Below are positions 31,069-40,050 of a stretch of DNA of 64,000 nucleotides, piece by piece. Under the pieces are notes generated by a model, which ran no database searches, had not been told where the DNA came from, and worked only from the letters and a program-made list of their open reading frames with translations. Each line of letters starts with the position of its first letter. The first letter of the stretch is position 1. The stretch covers positions 1 to 64,000 of the forward strand of contig NVUX02000074.1 in NCBI GenBank assembly GCA_002402045.2, read 5' to 3'. Source of the stretch: Paracoccaceae bacterium. Its GTDB lineage: Bacteria > Pseudomonadota > Alphaproteobacteria > Rhodobacterales > Rhodobacteraceae. Position numbers and translations under genes: made by a program.

Positions 31069-31070
31069 CC
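31056..31070. promoter_or_regulatory. Candidate RpiR/MurR operator 3
   Basis: AGAAT-ATTAA-ATTCC has the same 5-5-5 layout as GGAAT-TATAT-ATTCC at 30115-30129, with one arm mismatch. It covers the -10 of the transporter promoter. Confidence 0.55.
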
Positions 31071-31148
31071 TAGAGATAGAAACACGGCGGGCACGAGTCT
31101 TTTTGCCGGCCTTCAGAATGAAAACTGTTCACTAGGGAGAATTCGGAC

Positions 31149-32363
31149 ATGAAAAACCATTTAACAAAAGCCGTGATTGCGGCGACGGCGCTGTCCATTG
31201 CTGCGCCCGCATTTGCGCAAACCGAGCTAAGCTTCTGGAGCTGGCGCCAAGAAGATGTGGCGGCTTATGGCGAGATTATCGCTGCATTTGAAGCGGAAAA
31301 CCCGGAAATTTCGGTAACGTATACCGCCCATGAGGCCAAAGCTTACAACACCATTCTCACCACGGCACTTGCCGGTGGCTCTGGCCCCGATATCATTCAC
31401 ACCCGCGCTTATGGCAGCTTGGAAAACATTTCCAGCGCTGGCTATCTAGAGCCGCTAGACGGGCAAGTTGACCTTTCGCTTTTAAGCGCCGACGAGCTGT
31501 TGGGCACCACCCTGCGCGCCGATGGCCATGTTTACGCCGTGCCGTTTGCCTCCCAAACCGTGGTTGTTTATTACAACATGGATATCTTTGATGCGCAGGG
31601 CATTACCGCGCCTGACACATGGGACGAGTTCCTTGCGGTGTCGCAGCAACTCAAAGATGCTGGCATCACCCCGCTGGCCAATGGCACTGCCGATGGTTGG
31701 ACGGTCGAAATTATGTCTGGCGCCTTTATGCCCAATTTTTACGGCAGTGAGTTTTTCGGTGACGTAACTTCGGGCGCAACCACCTTTGAAGACCCGCGCT
31801 ACGTAACCGCGCTTGGCAAAATGGCCGAGCTCGCCCCCTTTATGCCCGTTGGCTTTGAAGGCGTAGATTATGCCACCATGAAGGCCCTGTTTAACTCCGG
31901 TGCCGCTGCTATGTTTGTTGGCGGTTCTTGGGAGATCAACGGTTTTCGCGAAGCTGGTGTGAATATCGGCATGATGCCTGGGCCTTCGGCTGAAGCCGGC
32001 AGCGAACGCATGGTTGCCACCTGGATGGATGGCGGCTACGCCGTTAATGCCGCTTCGGAAAACAAAGAGGCCGCGCTGGCGTTTATCCGTTTTACGGCGA
32101 CCACGCCTTTTGCGCAAATGCTCACGGACAAGCTGAACAATATTGCCGCTGTTGATGGCGCAATGTCGTCTAACCCCGATTTGCAGCAAGTGGCCAACTT
32201 CCACTCAGCCGCTACGCCTTACATCATGTTGGTGGCCTTCCGGTTTGATAAGCCAACCGGCTCTAGCCTGCTACAAGATGGGCTTCAGCAGCTGATGACG
32301 GGCTCAAAAACCGCTGAAGAAGTTGCGGCAGATGTAACTGCGGGCATCGCAGCTGCCGAATAA
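31149..32363 (+). CDS. ABC-transporter solute-binding protein, CUT1-like
   Basis: The 404-residue periplasmic protein has signal peptide MKNHLTKAVIAATALSIAAPAFA, followed by a mature start TELSFWSWRQEDVAAYGEII typical of carbohydrate-binding proteins of family 1. ALAGGSGPDIIHTRAYGSL and PDTWDEFLAVSQQL are common in this class. AGGGAGAA precedes the ATG. Its position after murQ/murR suggests an amino-sugar or muropeptide-derived ligand, possibly MurNAc, which is inference only. Confidence 0.9.
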   Translation: MKNHLTKAVIAATALSIAAPAFAQTELSFWSWRQEDVAAYGEIIAAFEAENPEISVTYTAHEAKAYNTILTTALAGGSGPDIIHTRAYGSLENISSAGYLEPLDGQVDLSLLSADELLGTTLRADGHVYAVPFASQTVVVYYNMDIFDAQGITAPDTWDEFLAVSQQLKDAGITPLANGTADGWTVEIMSGAFMPNFYGSEFFGDVTSGATTFEDPRYVTALGKMAELAPFMPVGFEGVDYATMKALFNSGAAAMFVGGSWEINGFREAGVNIGMMPGPSAEAGSERMVATWMDGGYAVNAASENKEAALAFIRFTATTPFAQMLTDKLNNIAAVDGAMSSNPDLQQVANFHSAATPYIMLVAFRFDKPTGSSLLQDGLQQLMTGSKTAEEVAADVTAGIAAAE

Positions 32364-32372
32364 AAACAGACG

Positions 32373-32398
32373 CCCGGGGTGCTTTCCAGCGCTCCGGG
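32373..32398 (+). promoter_or_regulatory. Hairpin between binding-protein and ATPase genes
   Basis: CCCGGGGTGC (32373-32382) pairs with GCGCTCCGGG (32389-32398) with two G-U pairs and a 6-nt loop, followed by AAATTTTC. Such intercistronic hairpins commonly protect the upstream mRNA, or partly terminate transcription, so that the binding protein is made in excess. Confidence 0.5.
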
Positions 32399-32424
32399 AA
32401 ATTTTCTAAAAGGGCAGGCACGGC

Positions 32425-33507
32425 ATGGCAAATATCGAATTACGCGGGGTTAGCAAACAGTTTGGCGACGTGAAGGTCATCAAAAATGTGAGCCTGACGG
32501 TGGAAGATAACGAGTTTGTGGTGTTTGTTGGCCCGTCCGGCTGCGGAAAATCTACGCTTTTGCGGCTGATCGCCGGGCTGGAAGACCTGACGAAGGGCGA
32601 AATCCATATTGATAATGCGCGGATAGACCACCTCGCCCCCGCTGCACGCGGGCTGGCGATGGTGTTTCAAAGCTACGCGCTTTATCCGCATTTTACCGTG
32701 GCCCAAAATATGGGCTATGCCCTGCGGGTGGCCAAGGAAGACAAAGCCAGCATTGATAAAAAGGTGCGCGCCGCCGCCGATATTTTGCAGCTGACAGATT
32801 ACCTCGATCGCAAGCCAAAAGCGCTTTCGGGCGGGCAGCGCCAGCGCGTCGCCATTGGCCGCGCCATTGTGCGCAACCCCAAAGTTTTCCTGTTTGACGA
32901 GCCGCTTTCCAACCTGGACGCCAAGCTGCGCGTGGCCATGCGCATTGAGCTCACAAAGCTTCACCGCACGCTAAATGCGACCATGGTTTATGTGACCCAC
33001 GACCAAGTTGAGGCCATGACCATGGCCGACAAAATCGTGGTGTTGCGTGATGGTATGGTCGAGCAAATCGGCGCCCCGCTTGATCTTTATAACGCCCCCG
33101 ATAATCGCTTCGTGGCCGGTTTTATCGGCTCTCCCGCCATGAACTTTTTTGCCGGTAAGGTTGAGGGCTTTGTGGAGGGCGGCATCGAAATATCGCTCAC
33201 CGAGGGCGCACCGCTTACCTTCCCCTGCACCGGCAGCGGGCTTTCCATTGGCGACGCGGTAGACTTCGGCGTCCGCCCAGAGCATTTTTGCATTGGGCAG
33301 GGGGCCGACGGCACGTTGAAGGGCGAAGTTTATGCGGTAGAGCGGCTCGGGGGCGAAACCTATCTTTATCTGTCCTCCAGCAGCCAAAAAGAACTGGTTG
33401 TGCATATGTCTGGCGACCATCAAGTCGCTGTCGGAGACCATGTCGAAATTGGGTTTTCAATCGCACAATCACACCTGTTTGGCCCCGATGGCCAAAGCGT
33501 AAGGTAG
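32425..33507 (+). CDS. ABC-transporter ATPase, MalK/UgpC-like
   Basis: The 360-residue product has Walker A GPSGCGKST (36-44), signature LSGGQRQRVAIGRAI, Walker B VFLFDEPLSNLD and a C-terminal TOBE/regulatory domain (DFGVRPEHFCIGQG). This long form is typical of CUT1 sugar transporters. It energises the two permeases that follow, 6 nt downstream. Confidence 0.94.
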   Translation: MANIELRGVSKQFGDVKVIKNVSLTVEDNEFVVFVGPSGCGKSTLLRLIAGLEDLTKGEIHIDNARIDHLAPAARGLAMVFQSYALYPHFTVAQNMGYALRVAKEDKASIDKKVRAAADILQLTDYLDRKPKALSGGQRQRVAIGRAIVRNPKVFLFDEPLSNLDAKLRVAMRIELTKLHRTLNATMVYVTHDQVEAMTMADKIVVLRDGMVEQIGAPLDLYNAPDNRFVAGFIGSPAMNFFAGKVEGFVEGGIEISLTEGAPLTFPCTGSGLSIGDAVDFGVRPEHFCIGQGADGTLKGEVYAVERLGGETYLYLSSSSQKELVVHMSGDHQVAVGDHVEIGFSIAQSHLFGPDGQSVR

Positions 33508-33513
33508 GCGATT

Positions 33514-34461
33514 ATGGATGATAGTGAATACACCCGCGCCAAGCGCCGCCGCGCCCGCAACCTCAAGCTATGGCTCGCTTTTTTGCTAGCCCCGCCCGCC
33601 GCAATCCTGATCATTTTTGTGTTTCTCCCCATGGCCAGCGCCGTGGTTTACAGCTTGTATGACTGGAACGGGCTGGTGCGCAAAGAGTTCATCGGCCTCG
33701 ATAATTTTGCGGATATCCTGTTTAACCCCAACAAAAACGTAATTCTGTTTAATGCTTTTGGCAATAACGTAAAAGTTTTTGTCACCCTGATGATCGTGCA
33801 AAACGGCATCGCCTTGGTGCTGGCGCTGCTGCTGGCCCGCAATCCGCGCGGCTTTCGGTTTTACCAAGTGGTGTTTTTCCTGCCGGTTATCCTCTCCACG
33901 GTGATCATCGGTTTTCAGTGGAAAATGTTTCTCAACCCGATTTTTGGCCTTGTAAACAAAGCGCTACATTATGCCGGGCTTTCTGAATGGGCCTTGCCGT
34001 GGCTGGGCCTGCCCGAAACCGCGCTGCCTTCAATGCTGCTGGTGAATAGCTGGCACTGGTTTGGCTTTCCGACACTGGTTTTTCTCGCCGCCATTCACCG
34101 CATTCCCAAAGATTTTATCGAGGCCGCACGGCTTGACGGGGCTTCCGAGTGGCGCATTGCGCGTGAAATCATCTGGCCCCTGATCGCCCCCGCGGTTACC
34201 ATTATCGTGGTGCTCACCTTTATCGGCTCGTTCAACTGGTTTGAAATTCCTTATATTATGAACGGCCTAGAGGGCTCGCCCCAAGGCAGCACTGATATGC
34301 TCGGCCTGCTGTTTTATCGCACCGCCTTTGGCTCGGTCAGCGCTGGCGGGTCTGATTTTGGCTCCGGCTCGGCCCTCGCTGTGCTGATGTTTATTTTCAT
34401 CTTTATATTCTCAATTATCGCGACCAAGTATCTGACGAGTCGTGAAGTGGAAATGAGCTAG
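33514..34461 (+). CDS. Sugar ABC-transporter permease 1
   Basis: The 315-residue MalF-like permease has six or more membrane helices. The ATPase-contacting EAA loop is present as EAARLDGASEWRIAREIIWP. It lies between the ATPase and the second permease, 6 nt and 9 nt apart, as usual for CUT1 operons. Confidence 0.92.
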   Translation: MDDSEYTRAKRRRARNLKLWLAFLLAPPAAILIIFVFLPMASAVVYSLYDWNGLVRKEFIGLDNFADILFNPNKNVILFNAFGNNVKVFVTLMIVQNGIALVLALLLARNPRGFRFYQVVFFLPVILSTVIIGFQWKMFLNPIFGLVNKALHYAGLSEWALPWLGLPETALPSMLLVNSWHWFGFPTLVFLAAIHRIPKDFIEAARLDGASEWRIAREIIWPLIAPAVTIIVVLTFIGSFNWFEIPYIMNGLEGSPQGSTDMLGLLFYRTAFGSVSAGGSDFGSGSALAVLMFIFIFIFSIIATKYLTSREVEMS

Positions 34462-34470
34462 GAGGCGGCT

Positions 34471-35304
34471 ATGGAAAAGAAACGCAACGCCGGTTTTGAA
34501 ACATGGCTTATGCACATATTTCTGGTGAGCACCGCCATTATCGTGCTCTACCCGATTTTTATGATGGTGATGTCCGGCTTTAAAACCAATGCCGAGATAT
34601 TCGGCTCGCCTTTTGCCATGCCCAAAAGCTTTAACCTCGATAATTATGCGGTGATCTGGAACACAACGGACGTGCCGCGCTATCTGATCAACTCCACGAT
34701 CGTAACCGTCATTTCCGTCATCGTCCTGCTTATCACCGGCACCATGGCCGCCTATGCGATCTCGCGCTATAAATTCCGTGGTTCTATCATGGTTTCGCTG
34801 TTTTTTCTGGCGGGGCTAATGCTGCCGCTGCGCCTCGCCATCATCCCGCTTTTTGTGCAGCTCAAAGCCATGGGGCTGGTCGATAACCTGATGGGGCTTA
34901 TCATGATTTACACCGCCATGAGCCTGCCGAGCACCGTGTTTATCCTCACAGGTTTCCTGCGCTCGCTCCCGAGTGAGCTGGAAGACAGCGCCCGTGTTGA
35001 TGGCGCCTCGGAGCTGCGCATAATGGTGCAAATCATGGTGCCGCTAATAACCCCCGCCATGGTCATTGCCGGCATTTATAACGCCGTGCCCATCTGGAAC
35101 GATTTCTTCTTCCCGCTGATCTTCATCCAAACCCCCGAAAACAGAACCCTCGCCCAAGGTCTCACCAGCTTTTTCGGCGAATACAGCGTGAATTTCGGCG
35201 TGCTCTACGCGGGCCTCACACTGGCGGCGCTGCCCGTGGTGGCGGTGTTTATCCTGCAATCCAAGCGCTTTATTGCCGGAATGACAGCCGGAGCCATTAA
35301 ATAA
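34471..35304 (+). CDS. Sugar ABC-transporter permease 2
   Basis: The 277-residue MalG-like permease has six helices and an EAA-type loop, EDSARVDGASELRIMVQIMV. The C-terminus QSKRFIAGMTAGAIK is typical of the MalG class. AGGAGG precedes the ATG. It completes the transporter and is followed after 3 nt by a serine-hydrolase gene. Confidence 0.92.
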   Translation: MEKKRNAGFETWLMHIFLVSTAIIVLYPIFMMVMSGFKTNAEIFGSPFAMPKSFNLDNYAVIWNTTDVPRYLINSTIVTVISVIVLLITGTMAAYAISRYKFRGSIMVSLFFLAGLMLPLRLAIIPLFVQLKAMGLVDNLMGLIMIYTAMSLPSTVFILTGFLRSLPSELEDSARVDGASELRIMVQIMVPLITPAMVIAGIYNAVPIWNDFFFPLIFIQTPENRTLAQGLTSFFGEYSVNFGVLYAGLTLAALPVVAVFILQSKRFIAGMTAGAIK

Positions 35305-35307
35305 GCC

Positions 35308-36258
35308 ATGGATACCCTGCTGCAGGCCGCCTTGGATGCGAAGCTTTTTTATGGGGCTGAAGTGCTGCTGGCGCAGGGCGCAAATGTGCAGCTTCACCGC
35401 ACGTATGGCACCTATGACGGCACGCGCCCGCTAGAAAAAACCGCAGTTTTTGATGTCGCCTCCCTTACCAAGCCCGTCGCCACCGCCAGCCTGCTGCTAA
35501 CGCTGGGGCTTAATCTCGATAGCTTGGTCTCGGCCTATCTCCCGGGCTTTACCGGCGGCAATAAAGAGGCCGTCACCCTGCGCCACCTCGCAGCACACCT
35601 CTCCGGCCTGCCCCCCACCGTGCGGTTTATCGAAACCTGCACCACGCCCAATGAAACCTTTGAAGCCCTGCTGAAAGTGCCGCTGCAATCCCCGCCGGGC
35701 AGCACCGTAACCTATAGCTGCCTTGGCTATATGTTGCTGGGCAAAGTTCTAGAGGCCCATACAGGGCAATCTCTGCAATCGCTTTTCGCCAACCACATCG
35801 CCACGCCAGCAGGCATGGCAAATAGCGGCTTTCTCCCCAAAACCACCCTCGCGCGCTTGGTGCCATCTGGCATGCGCCCGCATAATGGCGGCCAGCTTGG
35901 CGTGGTGAATGATAGTAACGCATGGCTCATGGGCGGTGCCTCGGGCAATGCGGGGCTTTTTTCCACCGCGCCAGATTTGCACCGCTTTGCCCAATGGATA
36001 CTGCGCACCCCAATGCCCGAGATGTTTGCCAACCAATCCCCCACAGGCGCTGTGGCGCGGACCATTGGCTTTGAGCTGCATACGTCCGCTGTCAGCCATA
36101 CCGGCTTTACGGGCACCTCGCTCTGGATCAACCCAAAAACTGCGCGCATCGCCATTTTGCTCAGTAATCGCACCGCCATTAGCCATCGCGGCAGCCTTGA
36201 AGCCATGAAGACCTTCCGGCAGCAGTTTTACAGCGCTCTAGCCCGAAACCAGCCATAA
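35308..36258 (+). CDS. Beta-lactamase-fold serine hydrolase
   Basis: The 316-residue product has the class C/esterase active site: SLTK at 52-55 (S-x-x-K nucleophile), Tyr136 in TYSCLGYMLLG and an HTGFTGTSLWINP segment in place of the KTG box. There is no signal peptide, so it should act in the cytoplasm. Co-transcription with the transporter and the link to murQ suggest that it trims imported muropeptide or amino-sugar compounds. As I recall, the Bacillus subtilis murQRP operon also contains a beta-lactamase-like gene (ybbE). It overlaps the convergent downstream gene by 21 nt. Confidence 0.8.
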   Translation: MDTLLQAALDAKLFYGAEVLLAQGANVQLHRTYGTYDGTRPLEKTAVFDVASLTKPVATASLLLTLGLNLDSLVSAYLPGFTGGNKEAVTLRHLAAHLSGLPPTVRFIETCTTPNETFEALLKVPLQSPPGSTVTYSCLGYMLLGKVLEAHTGQSLQSLFANHIATPAGMANSGFLPKTTLARLVPSGMRPHNGGQLGVVNDSNAWLMGGASGNAGLFSTAPDLHRFAQWILRTPMPEMFANQSPTGAVARTIGFELHTSAVSHTGFTGTSLWINPKTARIAILLSNRTAISHRGSLEAMKTFRQQFYSALARNQP

Positions 36259-37158
36259 AAGTAAGGGGATTGTGATGAACGAAACCACCGTTTGCACGGT
36301 TGAAATGGTGGCATAAAGCTCGGCATCCCCCCCCATTTTGCGCGCGAGCACATAGCCGTTCATCGCCGTTGGCACCGCCGCCGCAATAAGCAGCACATCC
36401 CGCTCCAGCCCGGTCACGCCAAAAGCATAGGCCGCGCTCATCATCACCAGCGGGGTGAATAAAAGCTTGCCAATAATGCCGATCAGCATTTCTTTTGAAG
36501 GGTGCAGGGCTGCTTTCAGGCTCAGCCCCGCGCCCATCGCCAGCAAAGACATCCCCAGCGCCGAACGGCCCAAAAGGTCCAGCGTGCTCATGACGGGCGG
36601 CCAAATAGCCACCCCGTTTAGCAAAAGCCCCATCCCGATGCCCCAAATCAGCGGATTTTTCACAATCGTCAGCACCACCCCGCGCAAATCGACCTTTTTA
36701 TCCGAAAACGCCGCCAGCACCATGATGTTGGTGATCTGTAATATTGGCACCAATACGGCAAAAATAATAGCAATCAGCGCCGCCCCGTTTGGGCCATAAA
36801 GATTAAGCACAATCGCCAGCGCTATAAACCCGTGCCATCGGGTAACCGTTTGATAAATAGTAGAAAACTGTGCTGGTTTTGTGCCAAGAAAGCGCCGAAG
36901 CAGCGGCCAAAGCGCCAGCACAGTGCCGCCGATTGTCGCCACGCTCACCAGCAGCGTCAGTGTAAACGCCCCCGCTTCAATGCCGGATAAATCCGCCTCT
37001 ATCATGGTTTGGGCCAGAATCGCCGGAAACAGCACGTAAAAGCACAGGTCTTCCACCGCGCTCCACTTATCAGCGGCAATGAATCCGGTTTTGCGCAGGC
37101 CAAAGCCCAGCACAATAGTGGCAAAAACCGGCAAAGTGGCTTGAAGCACAGAAAGCAT
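36238..37158 (-). CDS. AEC (auxin efflux carrier) family transporter
   Basis: The 306-residue product has about ten hydrophobic helices in two similar halves. LPVFATIVLGFGLRKTGFI at the start and AAAVPTAMNGYVLARKMGG in the last third are characteristic of AEC transporters, which in bacteria move malate, malonate or other small organic acids. It stands alone after a cluster of two uncharacterised genes. The substrate is not predictable. Confidence 0.88.
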   Translation of the reverse strand: MLSVLQATLPVFATIVLGFGLRKTGFIAADKWSAVEDLCFYVLFPAILAQTMIEADLSGIEAGAFTLTLLVSVATIGGTVLALWPLLRRFLGTKPAQFSTIYQTVTRWHGFIALAIVLNLYGPNGAALIAIIFAVLVPILQITNIMVLAAFSDKKVDLRGVVLTIVKNPLIWGIGMGLLLNGVAIWPPVMSTLDLLGRSALGMSLLAMGAGLSLKAALHPSKEMLIGIIGKLLFTPLVMMSAAYAFGVTGLERDVLLIAAAVPTAMNGYVLARKMGGDAELYATISTVQTVVSFITIPLLLWLVSG

Positions 37159-37188
37159 AGCGAGTCCTTAGATATTCAGCTCATTATT

Positions 37189-37770
37189 TCAGTTTTTCGA
37201 CCCCAAGCCAAGCCCCTGCCACCACGCATCCTTGGCCAGTGCCGCCCTCAGCGGCGTCGCGGTCTGCACGGGCGCGTTCTCAATATAAGCATACGCCTCC
37301 TCCAGGCTTTCCCCGCCCAAAGTTTTTAAATAACAAATGCCTTCAGCCACAGAAAACCCCCTCATGGTATGCGCCTCGAAATTCGGCTCAAGGTCGGTCC
37401 ACACCGCGCCGTCCCAGCCCATTTGGGCGCACCACTTTTGCACCCTCGCCACCACGTCCGGCATGCGCCCGTGCTGAAAATCGGCATGATATGCGCCGAT
37501 TAACCCATCGGGTGCCCGCTCTCTCGCCTGCAAATCTGAAATGGCATCATGAATATTTTCGCGTGTGGAGCGGATAATATGAGTTTTGCAGGGCACCCCC
37601 GCCTTTGGGTCAAGGCACACCACCAAGCCCAGTTTGCGCTTGGGCGATACACGGCTAAATTCCATCGGCAGGCGCGGCCCACCCTCCATATGCCATTCCC
37701 CCGCCACATGCGGGGTCAGGATTTCGAGATCCCAAATCAGCGAGCCCCAGCCAATAATAGCAATTTTCAT
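37189..37770 (-). CDS. Uncharacterised protein with a GWGSL N-terminal motif
   Basis: This is a 193-residue product from the ATG at 37770 (MKIAIIGWGSLIWDLEIL). The GWGSLIW start resembles the substrate loop of gamma-glutamylcyclotransferase-like folds (usually GYGSL), but no clear family match follows and a catalytic glutamate cannot be assigned. Later segments include WDGAVWTDLEPNFEAHTMRGF. It overlaps the upstream membrane-protein gene by 4 nt and is probably translated with it. Confidence 0.65.
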   Translation of the reverse strand: MKIAIIGWGSLIWDLEILTPHVAGEWHMEGGPRLPMEFSRVSPKRKLGLVVCLDPKAGVPCKTHIIRSTRENIHDAISDLQARERAPDGLIGAYHADFQHGRMPDVVARVQKWCAQMGWDGAVWTDLEPNFEAHTMRGFSVAEGICYLKTLGGESLEEAYAYIENAPVQTATPLRAALAKDAWWQGLGLGSKN

Positions 37771-38900
37771 GAGAACGGCCACCGGTATGGAAAGGCATTT
37801 GTTGCATAAGGAAGATACCAGCAACTGGCGTAGACGATGAGCGCCAGTATAGATAATCCGATGGTTTTAGCCGAATATGACGTGGCGGCAGGCCGGCTAT
37901 CTACCAACAATGTTAGCAAAAAAAGTGGCACAAAGCTTGCATAAATAAACCGGCCCCAGTCGATTCCGACAAGGCTTATCAAAATCGTGCCAATCAGGCT
38001 TACCATAAGCAATGGCTTTGCCCATGGTGTTGCCAGCACCTTTGCGAGGCTTTTTCTCACGGGGATAAACGCAAGCAAACACAGCACAATCGCCTGTGGG
38101 TAGTATATAAAGTAAGCACCGTCTTTGGCCGTCGTCCACGTCGAAATAAGCGCTTTGTGGCCATCAATCGCCAAAAACGCCACGGCCCCGTAAGGATCAC
38201 TATAGCCAAATGGCTGCAAAGACTGGTCAATAAGCGCTGAGATATGCGCATTGCCCGATGCACTCATGCTCATCACAAATGCAAGACCAGACAAAGACAC
38301 AAGCCCGAGCAAAATAACCATACGTTTGGCCGTGAGCCGTAAAGTATAAAGAAAAATGACCAATAAGTAAGGCAGCCAGACAGCCAGCATTTCATGGCTT
38401 AGAATCAACAACGGATACCCCAGCATCACACCATAGAAAATGTACTCGAAAATGTGTTTATTTGGCCGCCGCGCCAGCCAAACCAAATAAGCCATTATCG
38501 AAAATAAAATGATTTCTTTTCGGTAGCCACCTACGCGGTCAAATACATGAAAAAGAAATATAAAAGGTGAAAGCAAAAGGGGTAAGTGAGGGATAAGTGT
38601 TGTTTGTATCCGCAGCAATAGCCACGCAAAAAACAAAAAAACAGCGTATATCGAGCATTGCAAAACCACCACAATTGCGCCGGGGTTAACCTCCAGCATA
38701 TGCGCCAATCGCAACATCCCTTCCCCAAGCAACCCTCGGCGCACAAAGCCGCCTTGGTAGTTTATTAGCCAATCACCAATATTCCACGGGCTACGTATCA
38801 AGTGGAAATAGATAGCACCATTGATGGTGAACAGAAAAATGATGAATAGCGCCAGCGGTATTGCCAACCTTATCAAGCTGTTAATGCGCTTGGAGGTCAT
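37767..38900 (-). CDS. Polytopic membrane protein of unknown function
   Basis: The ~377-residue product has about nine hydrophobic helices. The overall pattern (one helix, then a soluble stretch IRSPWNIGDWLINYQGGFVR, then paired helices with a basic RVGGYRKE loop) resembles EpsG/Wzy-like polysaccharide proteins, but no family is certain. I place the start at 38900 (MTSKRINSLIRLA). A start at 38930 inside the hemF end is also open. It lies directly downstream of hemF. Confidence 0.65.
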   Translation of the reverse strand: MTSKRINSLIRLAIPLALFIIFLFTINGAIYFHLIRSPWNIGDWLINYQGGFVRRGLLGEGMLRLAHMLEVNPGAIVVVLQCSIYAVFLFFAWLLLRIQTTLIPHLPLLLSPFIFLFHVFDRVGGYRKEIILFSIMAYLVWLARRPNKHIFEYIFYGVMLGYPLLILSHEMLAVWLPYLLVIFLYTLRLTAKRMVILLGLVSLSGLAFVMSMSASGNAHISALIDQSLQPFGYSDPYGAVAFLAIDGHKALISTWTTAKDGAYFIYYPQAIVLCLLAFIPVRKSLAKVLATPWAKPLLMVSLIGTILISLVGIDWGRFIYASFVPLFLLTLLVDSRPAATSYSAKTIGLSILALIVYASCWYLPYATNAFPYRWPFS

Positions 38901-38914
38901 CTGGCGCCCAGCTA

Positions 38915-39814
38915 TCAAGGCCATTTGCATTCTGGCGGCAGAGACATCAGCACCGCCTCGGGGTTATGCCCGGTTTGCAGGCCAAATTGGGTGCCACGGT
39001 CATAAACGAGGTTAAATTCGGCATAGCGCCCCCGTTTGATGAGCTGCACTTCGCGGTCCTCCTCTGTCCAAGGCGCCGGCATATGTTTTTCGGTCAGCGG
39101 CACAAAGGCTTTCAGGAAGGCGCGGCCGACATCTTGGGTGAAAGCAAAATCTGCGTTCCAATCTTGGGTATTGAGGTCGTCATAAAAAATGCCGCCAACG
39201 CCGCGCGGTTCATTCCAGTGCTTGATCATGAAATATTCATCGGCCCATTCTTTATACCGCGGATAATAATCCGGGCTGTGAAGCTCGCAGGCCTCGCGCA
39301 GGCGGGCATGAAAAAAGGCGGTATCGTCTGTGTTTTCCAGCATCGGGTTCAGGTCGGCCCCACCGCCGAACCACCAGCCAAAGGGGGTCCAAAACATGCG
39401 GGTGTTCATATGCACGGCAGGGGTTTTGGGCGAGCGCATATGCGCAACCAGTGAAATGCCAGCCGCCCAGAATTGCGGATTATCCGCAATGCGGTTCATG
39501 CCATTTCGCGCGGTCATCGAGCGCTGGGCGGCCTCGCCAAGGGTGCCGTAAACAGTGGAAATATTCACGCCGACCTTCTCAAAAACCCGCCCTTTGCGCA
39601 TAACCGACATCTCGCCACCACCGGCATCGGTGCCGTCACCATTATCGCGCTTGGTGGGTTTCACCTCAAAGCGGCCAGCGGGCAGGGCGGCGTGTGGGCC
39701 GGTATCCTGCACGTCTTCCAAGGCTTCAAAGGCGCTGCAAATCTGGTTGCGCAGCTCACGAAACCACGCCGAGGCGCGGGCTTTTTGCGGGGTCATATCA
39801 TCAATTTTTTCCAT
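38915..39814 (-). CDS. hemF: Oxygen-dependent coproporphyrinogen III oxidase
   Basis: HemF converts coproporphyrinogen III to protoporphyrinogen IX using O2, in haem and bacteriochlorophyll synthesis. The 299-residue product shows the family blocks FWTPFGWWFGGGADLNP, HPDYYPRYKEWADEYF-like sequence (here HSPDYYPRYKEWADEYF), RGVGGIFYDDL and EFNLVYDRGTQFGLQTG. AGGAAAGG precedes the ATG at 39814. It is divergent from a strong promoter at 39876. Confidence 0.97.
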   Translation of the reverse strand: MEKIDDMTPQKARASAWFRELRNQICSAFEALEDVQDTGPHAALPAGRFEVKPTKRDNGDGTDAGGGEMSVMRKGRVFEKVGVNISTVYGTLGEAAQRSMTARNGMNRIADNPQFWAAGISLVAHMRSPKTPAVHMNTRMFWTPFGWWFGGGADLNPMLENTDDTAFFHARLREACELHSPDYYPRYKEWADEYFMIKHWNEPRGVGGIFYDDLNTQDWNADFAFTQDVGRAFLKAFVPLTEKHMPAPWTEEDREVQLIKRGRYAEFNLVYDRGTQFGLQTGHNPEAVLMSLPPECKWP

Positions 39815-39875
39815 GTACCTTTCCTATCTTTTCTGCATCGTTTTCGCCATGTAAAAGTTATCAAGCAATCAAGGG

Positions 39876-39904
39876 TTGACTACGGCAAATTTGCCTCGTA
39901 TAAG
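39876..39904 (+). promoter_or_regulatory. Strong promoter with a palindrome in its spacer
   Basis: TTGACT (39876-39881) and TATAAG (39899-39904) are 17 bp apart, close to consensus. The spacer contains the perfect palindrome GGCAAATTTGCC (39884-39895), a likely repressor or activator site. Transcription would start near 39911 and give a leader of about 140 nt before the 63-residue gene. Confidence 0.7.
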
Positions 39905-39936
39905 CACCGGACCATTCATTGGATAGGATAGCGAAA

Positions 39937-39969
39937 ATGACCAAGGCAAAGTATCTCTCAGCGATTTAG
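39937..39969 (+). CDS. Possible 10-residue leader peptide
   Basis: ATG at 39937 opens MTKAKYLSAI and stops at 39969. A purine-rich GGATAGGATAGCG stretch precedes it. It lies in the leader between the promoter at 39876 and the next gene. It is too short to be sure, but the position fits an upstream ORF. Confidence 0.3.
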   Translation: MTKAKYLSAI

Positions 39970-40050
39970 CGAGCCTTTGCTTTTTGCGTGGCTCATCGCC
40001 CCGCATCTTCATTTTTCAGTATTCCGATTTGCCCCTAGGAGGGCGTTCCA

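Noticed and set aside
39841-39880. FNR-type site before hemF (ATCAAGCAATCAAG)
   Set aside because: The two halves are in direct rather than inverted orientation and do not fit TTGAT-N4-ATCAA.
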